From: an uncultured Prevotella sp.
GTDB lineage: Bacteria > Bacteroidota > Bacteroidia > Bacteroidales > Bacteroidaceae
Direction: 5' to 3'
Assembly (NCBI GenBank): GCA_900553965.1
Contig: USFX01000022.1
Span: 1-19,253 of the forward strand
DNA: 19,253 nt
The notes under the pieces are model-generated. The model did not search any database. It had not been told where the DNA came from and saw only the letters and a program-made list of their open reading frames with translations. A program made the position numbers and the translations under genes. This document shows positions 13,717-19,253 of this stretch, one piece after another (position 1 is the first letter of the stretch; every line of letters begins with the position of its first letter).

Positions 13717-15098
13717 ATACGTGTCTTTTTTTTGGAAAAGAGGAAAATCAGCACCGTACCCAATACGGCCGACGCGAACGATCCCATCAGAATGGCGATC
13801 TTGCCCCGGCTGACGATCTCGGCATCGGCAAAGGCCAGCGTATCGACGAAAATCGACATGGTGAACCCGATACCGCCCAGGCAAGCCACCGCGAAAAGCA
13901 TCTTCCAGCCGGCTCCCTCGGGCATTTCGGCCAGCTTCGTCTTCACGGCGAGCCAACTGGCCAGGAAAATACCGAGCGGCTTGCCCACGAGCAATCCGAA
14001 GAAGATGCCCGTGCCGACCGCACCGGCCTGCGGCGTAACGTGGAAGATTCGGAAGTACTCCAGCGAATCGATCGAGACACCCGCATTGGCGAATGCGAAA
14101 ATAGGCATAATCAAAAATGTTACGTACGGAGCCAGCAGATGTTCGAGACGGAAGCTCATCCCTACCGAATCGGTCGCCAGCGAGGACATCATCCGCAGGT
14201 AGTACCTGTGCTCCTCGTTCGGAAAATCGTCGGCCCGGCACTCGGCTTTCAGCAGCGCATCGGACAAACCGCTCATCTTCCGCGCGAAATACTCCTTGCT
14301 ATAACGGGGTTTCATCGGGATGAACATGGCGATCACCACGCCCGACAGCGTGGAATGGATTCCCGAATAATAAAACAGGGCCCAGACGACGAAAGCCGGT
14401 ACCAGATAGAACATAATGCGGGTTTCGCCCACTTTATTCAGGAAATAGATGCCTATGAGGATCAGGATCGCAATCGCAAGCAGCAACAGATTGACCTCCT
14501 CTCCGTAAAACAGCGCGATCACCAGGATCGCCCCCAGGTCGTCCGCCACGGCCAGGGCCGTCAGAAATATTTTGAGCGAAATGGGCACCCGATCGCTGAA
14601 TATCGAAAGGATGCCGATGGCGAAAGCGATATCCGTCGCCGTAGGGATTCCCCAACCGGGCGCCGCGACGGTCCCCGCGTTGAACGAAAAATAAATCAGT
14701 GCAGGGACCACCATACCGCCCAGAGCCGCCAGTACGGGCAGAATCGCCTTCTTGACGGAAGAGAGTTGTCCGACGACGATTTCTCGTTTGATTTCGAGGC
14801 CGATCAGGAAGAAAAAAACCACCATCAGGCCGTCATTGACAAAGGTCTGAAGGGTCAGACCCCGGGGAAACATCCAGTCGATCATTCCCCCCGATCCCCG
14901 CACCACCAAAGCGATGTCGATGTTGAGCAGCCGTTGATAGCCGTCCGCCGTCAGCGGAAGATTGGCCAGCAGCATCGCAACGGCAACGCTGATGAGCAGT
15001 ACCAGTCCGCCCGACCAAGGAGCCTCCAGAAAACGACGTCCCCGTAATTGGAACTGATAATGTCGCCGCACCCAGCGGTACATGGAAAAAAGCCTCAT
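13713..15098 (-). CDS. nhaA: Na+/H+ antiporter NhaA
   Basis: 461-residue inner-membrane antiporter that exports Na+ in exchange for protons, for pH and sodium control. Seen: about eleven to twelve hydrophobic segments; FFFLIGLEIKREIVVGQL (95-112), the NhaA signature; GIPTATDIAFAIGIL (150-164) with Asp156; and ALAVADDLGAIL (181-192) with the Asp186-Asp187 ion-binding pair matching Asp163/Asp164 of E. coli. The C-terminal half keeps FANAGVS and GKPLGI. Slightly longer than E. coli NhaA (388), with a basic N-terminal extension. A later ATG at residue 6 is possible; no Shine-Dalgarno helps decide. It lies 63 bp downstream of the ureohydrolase gene and overlaps the short FKBP gene by 4 bp, so these three form a likely operon. 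Confidence 0.97.
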   Translation of the reverse strand: MRLFSMYRWVRRHYQFQLRGRRFLEAPWSGGLVLLISVAVAMLLANLPLTADGYQRLLNIDIALVVRGSGGMIDWMFPRGLTLQTFVNDGLMVVFFFLIGLEIKREIVVGQLSSVKKAILPVLAALGGMVVPALIYFSFNAGTVAAPGWGIPTATDIAFAIGILSIFSDRVPISLKIFLTALAVADDLGAILVIALFYGEEVNLLLLAIAILILIGIYFLNKVGETRIMFYLVPAFVVWALFYYSGIHSTLSGVVIAMFIPMKPRYSKEYFARKMSGLSDALLKAECRADDFPNEEHRYYLRMMSSLATDSVGMSFRLEHLLAPYVTFLIMPIFAFANAGVSIDSLEYFRIFHVTPQAGAVGTGIFFGLLVGKPLGIFLASWLAVKTKLAEMPEGAGWKMLFAVACLGGIGFTMSIFVDTLAFADAEIVSRGKIAILMGSFASAVLGTVLIFLFSKKKTRI

Positions 15099-15161
15099 TG
15101 TCTGTTAATCATTTAATTTCAACCGGTTCGAACGATCTCTTTCAGTATCTCCGATGCAGGA

Positions 15162-16211
15162 TCAACCCTTGTTGGCCGATAAAGTCCGCAAAGTCAAACC
15201 ACATAGTTTATAGAGTACGCGAGCACCCACGACCGCGTCGATCTTATCCTCCGGACAGGGAACGACCTCCACCAGGTCGAACCCGGCGATGCGACGCCCC
15301 GAATCGGCCACGCACTCCATCAGGTAAACCACCTGTTCAAAAGTAATGCCGCCCGGAACGGGAGTGCCCGTATGGGGACAATGTTCGATGGTAAGTCCGT
15401 CGATGTCGAAACTGATATAGACCACCTCGGGCAGCTCGTCCACGATGCGGCGACAACTTTCGGCCCAGGTCGTTCCCGCGAATCCGGCGCGAGCGAGCGA
15501 GCGCGAATCGAACATCGAGATCCGCCCGTCCGAAGCGGCTCTTTCGGCCTCGGCATCGCAATAATCCCGCACGCCGACCTGCACGAGCTTGCGTACCTGC
15601 GGCAGGTCGCGCAGTACGTTGAACATGATCGAAGCGTGCGAAAATTCGAATCCCTCGTACGCCTCACGCAGATCGCAATGAGCATCGATATGGAGAATAC
15701 CCAGCGAACCTTCCTTCTCGGCAACGGCACGGATCAAGCCGTACGGCGTCGAATGGTCGCCTCCGACCAGCCCTACGACCTTACCTTGCGAGAGCCACTG
15801 GCGGGCCTGACGGTAAATATTGTCGTTCATGGCTGCACAACCTTCGTTGATGCGGCGCAGACGGCGCTCGATACGTTCGTCATCCGGCGCTCCGCCCTCT
15901 TCGAGGTGTTCGATCACCCGCTCGGCATCGGCCCGCAGCTTGCGGGACTCCTCCAGCAGCGAATAGTCGATATCGGCCGTAGCGATGCCTCCGAGCCAGG
16001 CTCCCGGCGCCGAAGCATCGTAAAGATCGAGCTGTGTGGAGGCTTCGATCAGGGCATCCGGCGCCAAAGCCGTTCCGGCACCGTAGGATACGGTCACGTC
16101 CCAGGGTGCGGAAACAAGCACCAGCGCAGCCTCCTCGGGCGTGAACGGCAAACCGTAATAAGCGCCGTTGTCCACCCCCACCCCGTTGGGATTGAATGTT
16201 TTCAGATCCAT
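15162..16211 (-). CDS. Ureohydrolase (agmatinase/arginase/formimidoylglutamase family)
   Basis: 349-residue Mn-dependent ureohydrolase, cytoplasmic, cleaving a guanidino or formimino group from agmatine, arginine or N-formimidoylglutamate. Seen: VGLVGGDHSTPYG (about 147-159) with the first metal His, ILHIDAHCDLR (about 172-182) with the DAHxD metal motif, the substrate-loop SHAS, YISFDIDGL (about 269-277) with the two Asp ligands, HTGTPVPGG, and FDLVEVVP (about 312-319) with the catalytic-site Glu. All metal ligands are present. The Asp-Pro that normally follows DIDGL is replaced by Thr-Ile. The start ATG at 16211 is preceded by an AAGGAAAG sequence and a consensus -7 box. First gene of the unit with nhaA and an FKBP gene. 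Which substrate it uses cannot be decided by reading; no hut or polyamine genes are adjacent. Confidence 0.9.
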   Translation of the reverse strand: MDLKTFNPNGVGVDNGAYYGLPFTPEEAALVLVSAPWDVTVSYGAGTALAPDALIEASTQLDLYDASAPGAWLGGIATADIDYSLLEESRKLRADAERVIEHLEEGGAPDDERIERRLRRINEGCAAMNDNIYRQARQWLSQGKVVGLVGGDHSTPYGLIRAVAEKEGSLGILHIDAHCDLREAYEGFEFSHASIMFNVLRDLPQVRKLVQVGVRDYCDAEAERAASDGRISMFDSRSLARAGFAGTTWAESCRRIVDELPEVVYISFDIDGLTIEHCPHTGTPVPGGITFEQVVYLMECVADSGRRIAGFDLVEVVPCPEDKIDAVVGARVLYKLCGLTLRTLSANKG

Positions 16212-16232
16212 AGTCTTTCCTTGTAAGAATTA

Positions 16233-16240
16233 CAAAGATA
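16233..16240 (-). promoter_or_regulatory. -7 element of the ureohydrolase-nhaA unit
   Basis: Minus-strand TATCTTTG, exact TAnnTTTG, 21 bp before the ATG; a purine-rich AAGGAAAG (16222-16215) sits between them. No good -33 box is seen. Confidence 0.6.
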
Positions 16241-16278
16241 GTAAATTTTTGATTTTCCGCCATCGTTATCACCGATAA

Positions 16279-16360
16279 ACCCCGTTTTTAACGGGGTGCC
16301 GACCGGCCGACCCGGACGACGCCCGAAGCGGGAGCCGTATGCACCGGCGCACGGTTCCCG
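16279..16360. repeat. Two inverted repeats in the divergent ureohydrolase/pdxB region
   Basis: ACCCCGTT (16279-16286) pairs perfectly with AACGGGGT (16290-16297) over a TTT loop; CGGGAGCCGT (16329-16338) pairs with ACGGTTCCCG (16351-16360) with one G-T pair and a 12-nt loop. Neither has a T-run. They lie between two divergent promoters, where no terminator is expected, so regulator binding is possible. Confidence 0.5.
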
Positions 16361-16380
16361 TAAAAAGGAGCTCAAATAAA

Positions 16381-16412
16381 TTTGGCGCCGCCCTCGCCCT
16401 GCACTATCTTTG
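16381..16412 (+). promoter_or_regulatory. Promoter of pdxB
   Basis: TTTG at 16381-16384, 20-bp spacer, TATCTTTG at 16405-16412; exact consensus match, 29 bp before the GTG start. It also shows that the in-frame ATG at 16382 cannot be the real start. Confidence 0.82.
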
Positions 16413-16441
16413 CTCCGCAATTAACCAATTCGAATACCGTC

Positions 16442-17437
16442 GTGAAAATCGTCGCCGACAATGCCATACCTTTTTTGAAAGGAGTACTCGAACCTTATGC
16501 CCGGGTGGAATACCTCCCCGGGAAAACCATCGCAACGGCCGATGTCCGGGATGCCGACGCCCTGATCGTCCGTACCCGCACCCGGTGCGACGCCGCCCTA
16601 CTCGAAGGATCGTCCGTCAAACTGATCGCAACGGCGACCATCGGCTTCGACCACATCGACACGGAGTATTGTCGGCGACACGGCATCGAAGTAGCGACCG
16701 CCGCAGGATGCAATGCACGGGGCGTACTGCAATACGTCGCTGCAGCACTGGTCCGCCTCTCACGAGTACAGGCCTGGGAACCTGCAGACAAAACCCTCGG
16801 AATCGTCGGTGTAGGACACGTCGGGTCGCTCGTCGAGGCCTACGCCCGGACGTGGGGATTCCGCGTCGTGGCATGCGATCCCCCCCGCGAAGAGCGCGAG
16901 CACGGCGGATTCCTGCCGCTCGAAGAGGTGGCGTGCCAGGCCGACATCCTCACCTTCCACACTCCGCTGGACGATACGACCCGGCACATGGCCGGGGCGA
17001 AGCTCTTCGAGCGAATGAAGCCCGGCAGCATCCTCATCAACACTTCGCGCGGCGAGGTAGTCGATGGGCAGGCGCTCCGCGAAAGCGGTTTGCAATACGT
17101 CCTCGACGTCTGGGAACACGAGCCCGATCTCGACCCGCTACTGCTGCGGGACGCATTGCTCGCCACCCCTCATATCGCCGGTTATTCCGCCCAGGGCAAG
17201 GCCAATGCAACGGCCCTGTCCGTCCGGACGATCGGCCGGTACTTCGGACTGCCGCTCGGGGAGTGGTATCCGTCAAACATCGCTCCGTCCCGTCCCCGGG
17301 CGATCTCCTGGCAGGAGCTTTGCGACACGATAGACGACCGCTTCGACATCGCCGCCGAAAGCAGACGGCTGAAAGAGAACCCCGAAAAATTCGAAACGAT
17401 ACGCAACGAATACCGCTACCGGGAAGAATATTTTTAA
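16442..17437 (+). CDS. pdxB: Erythronate-4-phosphate dehydrogenase
   Basis: 331-residue NAD-dependent 2-hydroxyacid dehydrogenase acting on 4-phosphoerythronate in the DXP-dependent pyridoxal 5'-phosphate pathway. Start set at GTG 16442, giving VKIVADNAIPFLKGVLEPYA, which matches the usual N-terminus MKIVAD.IPF of PdxB; the upstream in-frame ATG at 16382 lies inside the promoter. Seen: ATATIGFDHID (63-73), the nucleotide-binding GIVGVGHVGS (120-129), CDPP (145-148) where the ribose-binding Asp is expected, catalytic Arg in INTSRGEVVDG (199-209), LDVWEHEPD with the catalytic Glu, and TPHIAGYS (242-249) with the catalytic His. Shorter than E. coli PdxB (378) by loss of part of the C-terminal domain, as seen in Bacteroidota. 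Followed 55 bp later by pyrD, which has its own -7 box. Confidence 0.95.
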   Translation: MKIVADNAIPFLKGVLEPYARVEYLPGKTIATADVRDADALIVRTRTRCDAALLEGSSVKLIATATIGFDHIDTEYCRRHGIEVATAAGCNARGVLQYVAAALVRLSRVQAWEPADKTLGIVGVGHVGSLVEAYARTWGFRVVACDPPREEREHGGFLPLEEVACQADILTFHTPLDDTTRHMAGAKLFERMKPGSILINTSRGEVVDGQALRESGLQYVLDVWEHEPDLDPLLLRDALLATPHIAGYSAQGKANATALSVRTIGRYFGLPLGEWYPSNIAPSRPRAISWQELCDTIDDRFDIAAESRRLKENPEKFETIRNEYRYREEYF

Positions 17438-17457
17438 CAATTTAGATGCTTTTTTCT

Positions 17458-17465
17458 TAACTTTG
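17458..17465 (+). promoter_or_regulatory. -7 element of pyrD
   Basis: TAACTTTG, exact TAnnTTTG, 27 bp before the ATG at 17493. The matching -33 position (17434-17437, TTAA) is weak and overlaps the pdxB stop codon. Confidence 0.55.
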
Positions 17466-17492
17466 CGGCCGAAATCGACCGCACCGCCCATT

Positions 17493-18563
17493 ATGTATCG
17501 TAAACTGATCAAACCCATCCTGTTCGCCATGAACATCGAACGCGCTCACAGCACGGTCCTGTTCCTGTTGCGCATGATCGGGAAAATCCCGGGCGGACGG
17601 GCGCTGCTGCGTGCCATCTACCGCACCGAGCACCCGTCGCTCGAACGGGAGGTATTCGGACTTCGGTTTCCCAACCCGATCGGTCTGGCGGCGGGTTTCG
17701 ACCGCAACGGAGAAGCGTTCCGCGAACTTTCGGCCCTGGGCTTCGGATTCGTCGAGATCGGCACGGTCACGCCCCAGCCCCAGGCCGGCAATCCCCGCCC
17801 CCGCATCTTCCGGCTGCCCGCAGACCGGGCGATCATCAACCGTTCGGGACTCAACAACAAGGGGTTATACAAGGCCATCGCCCAGCTCCGCCACCGACAC
17901 GACCGGCTTATCATCGGAGGCAACATCGGCAAAAACACGCTGACACAACCTTCGCAGGTCGCGGCCGACTACCTCAAAATGTTCCGTAACCTCTACCAGT
18001 ACGTCGATTATTTTTCGATCAACGCCTGCTGCGACAATTGTGCGGACGGCAGCGTATCGCACAACAAAGCCCACCTGATGAATATTCTGCAGCCGCTCTT
18101 CGATTTTCGCCGCGGCCAGAACCAGTACCGGCCGATCCTGCTGAAAATATCGCCCGACCTGCCGGACCCGCTTATCGACGAGGTGACCGACCTGATGCTC
18201 TCTACGCCGCTGGACGGCATCGTGGCCGTGAACGGTACTTTCTCGCGCAAAGGTCTCGAAACCGATGAGGAGACGCTCGACGAAATCGGCAGCGGCCGAT
18301 TGAGCGGAGCTCCCCTTACGCAGCGGGCCATCGAGGTAGTGCGCCGCATCCACCGACGTTCGCACGGAGCCTATCCGATCATCGGCGTCGGAGGCCTGAT
18401 GAATGCCCGGGATGTGAAAGCCATGCTCGCCGCCGGCGCGAGCCTCGTCCAGCTATACACGGGATATATCTACGAAGGGCCCTCCCTGGTCAAGGAGATC
18501 TGCCGGGCCCTGATCGACGACGCAGCGTCCGAAGCCTCCGCTTCGCCCGCGCCGGGAAAATAA
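17493..18563 (+). CDS. pyrD: Dihydroorotate dehydrogenase, class 2-like
   Basis: 356-residue FMN enzyme oxidising dihydroorotate to orotate in pyrimidine synthesis. The N-terminal helices (MYRKLIKPILFAMNIERAH, residues 1-19) are the membrane/quinone-side extension of class 2. Start chosen at ATG 17493; an in-frame ATG at 17463 would overlap the -7 box. Seen: GLAAGFDRNGE (64-74), EIGTVTPQPQAGNPRPR (88-104), INRSGLNNKG (115-124), GGNIGKN (142-148), LLKISPD (216-222), VAVNGTFSR (244-252) and the FMN phosphate site IIGVGGLMNARD (296-307) with LVQLYTGYIYEGP. Odd: the catalytic-base motif, normally NxSSPN in class 2, reads NACCDN (177-182), putting Cys at the base position as in class 1, and followed by a third Cys at 183. 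cinA begins 15 bp after the stop, so they are probably co-transcribed. Confidence 0.95.
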   Translation: MYRKLIKPILFAMNIERAHSTVLFLLRMIGKIPGGRALLRAIYRTEHPSLEREVFGLRFPNPIGLAAGFDRNGEAFRELSALGFGFVEIGTVTPQPQAGNPRPRIFRLPADRAIINRSGLNNKGLYKAIAQLRHRHDRLIIGGNIGKNTLTQPSQVAADYLKMFRNLYQYVDYFSINACCDNCADGSVSHNKAHLMNILQPLFDFRRGQNQYRPILLKISPDLPDPLIDEVTDLMLSTPLDGIVAVNGTFSRKGLETDEETLDEIGSGRLSGAPLTQRAIEVVRRIHRRSHGAYPIIGVGGLMNARDVKAMLAAGASLVQLYTGYIYEGPSLVKEICRALIDDAASEASASPAPGK

Positions 18564-18578
18564 TTCAATCTTACCACC

Positions 18579-19253
18579 ATGAAAGCATCTATTCTTACGA
18601 TCGGCGACGAAATCCTGATCGGGCAGATCGTGGATACCAATTCGGCGTCGATCGCCCGTCACCTGAACAATGCGGGCATCGTCGTCTGGGAGCGCACATC
18701 GGTCGGCGACCAGCGCGAGCAGATCACCGAGGCCGTAAAACGGACCATGAACCAGAGCGACGTAGTCATCCTGACCGGCGGCCTCGGCCCCACCAAGGAC
18801 GACATCACGAAAAAGACCCTCGCCGAGCTCTTCGGCTCCCGGCTCGTATGCGATCAAACCGTCGCCGACCACGTGCGGCGCATGCTCGAAGCACGCGGAA
18901 TCGAATACAACCGCCTGAACCGCGATCAGGCGCTCGTCCCGGCGTGCTGCACCGTGCTTTTCAACGCCCACGGCACGGCCCCCGGCATGTGGTTCGAACA
19001 GAACGGCAAGGTCGTGGTTTCGCTGCCGGGCGTCCCCTTCGAAATGGAGCACCTGATGACCGACGAGGTAATGCCTCGTCTGAAAGCCCGTTTCTCCCTG
19101 CGGCAGATCGTACACCGCACGCTGATCACGGCAGGTCTGGCCGAATCGATGCTGGCCGAAAAGATCGCCGACTGGGAAAATGCCCTGCCCCCGTACCTCC
19201 ACCTGGCATATCTGCCCGCACCCGGCGTGGTGCGGCTGCGCCTGTCGGCCTAT
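18579..19253 (+). CDS. cinA: CinA family protein, C-terminus cut off by the window edge
   Basis: N-terminal 225 residues of a CinA (competence/damage-inducible) family protein. The visible part is the molybdopterin-binding-like domain, which in characterised members hydrolyses ADP-ribose; a C-terminal domain deamidating nicotinamide mononucleotide would lie outside the window. Seen: MKASILTIGDEILIGQIVDTN (residues 1-21, family start), GGLGPTKDDITKKTL (67-81), the phosphate-loop type motif, GMWFEQNGKVVVSLPGVPFEME (a family core, about 134-155) and ITAGLAESMLAEKI. Start ATG 18579 lies 15 bp after pyrD, suggesting one transcript. Whether the deamidase domain is present cannot be seen. Confidence 0.95.
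   Translation, partial: MKASILTIGDEILIGQIVDTNSASIARHLNNAGIVVWERTSVGDQREQITEAVKRTMNQSDVVILTGGLGPTKDDITKKTLAELFGSRLVCDQTVADHVRRMLEARGIEYNRLNRDQALVPACCTVLFNAHGTAPGMWFEQNGKVVVSLPGVPFEMEHLMTDEVMPRLKARFSLRQIVHRTLITAGLAESMLAEKIADWENALPPYLHLAYLPAPGVVRLRLSAY

Noticed and set aside
13033..14202. 389-codon plus-strand open frame
   Set aside because: Antisense to the short FKBP gene and the end of nhaA; low-complexity His/Arg/Pro-rich translation without motifs.
14040..15047. 335-codon plus-strand open frame
   Set aside because: Antisense to nhaA; Gln/His/Arg-rich translation typical of a shadow frame.
16339..17445. 368-codon frame overlapping pdxB on the same strand
   Set aside because: Arg/Pro-rich translation in the wrong frame of pdxB, whose motifs are complete.

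Overview
The window looks like chromosomal DNA of a Bacteroidota bacterium, most likely order Bacteroidales. The direct evidence is a set of promoters of the TTTG-N20-TAnnTTTG type with almost no Shine-Dalgarno sequences, several lipoproteins with acidic residues straight after the lipobox cysteine, a TonB-dependent outer-membrane receptor, and the lineage-typical families DUF5689, DUF6359 and DUF3127. No rRNA, tRNA, CRISPR array, transposase or integrase was seen.

Layout. (1) 1-3167, minus strand: cotH-like secreted kinase, then a uracil/hypoxanthine-DNA glycosylase-like gene 2 bp downstream, then uridine kinase (running off the left edge). A 21-bp inverted repeat lies in front of cotH and contains its promoter. 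(2) 3312-10541: a probable extracellular nucleic-acid scavenging locus. A secreted endonuclease/exonuclease/phosphatase-family enzyme (minus) diverges from a plus-strand cluster: a TonB-dependent receptor without a SusD partner, a DUF5689 OB-fold lipoprotein, a lipoprotein with two DUF6359 OB-fold repeats, a terminator, and a lipoprotein DNA/RNA non-specific endonuclease with its own strong promoter. (3) 10681-11090: rpmE2 (ribosomal protein L31 type B) as a single-gene unit with a clear promoter and terminator. (4) 11289-11788: a DUF3127 OB-fold protein ending in an SSB-like DDLPF tail, closed by a bidirectional terminator. (5) 11806-16211, minus strand: a ureohydrolase, NhaA, and two FKBP-type prolyl isomerase lipoproteins; nhaA and the first FKBP gene overlap by 4 bp (ATGA). 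(6) 16381-19253, plus strand: pdxB (GTG start), pyrD (class 2-like, with an odd active-site motif) and cinA (running off the right edge).

How the genes fit together. Region 2 is the main point of interest. Two families of predicted extracytoplasmic nucleases, OB-fold lipoproteins of a type suited to binding nucleic acid, and a dedicated TonB-dependent transporter suggest capture, cutting and import of DNA or RNA, by analogy with Sus-type glycan loci. This is an inference from domain content, not a demonstrated function. The flanking genes are mostly housekeeping (pyridoxal phosphate and pyrimidine synthesis, Na+/H+ exchange, envelope protein folding). GC content appears to rise in the right half, so the left half could be a different compositional segment (horizontal transfer, or an assembly join), but this is weak evidence.
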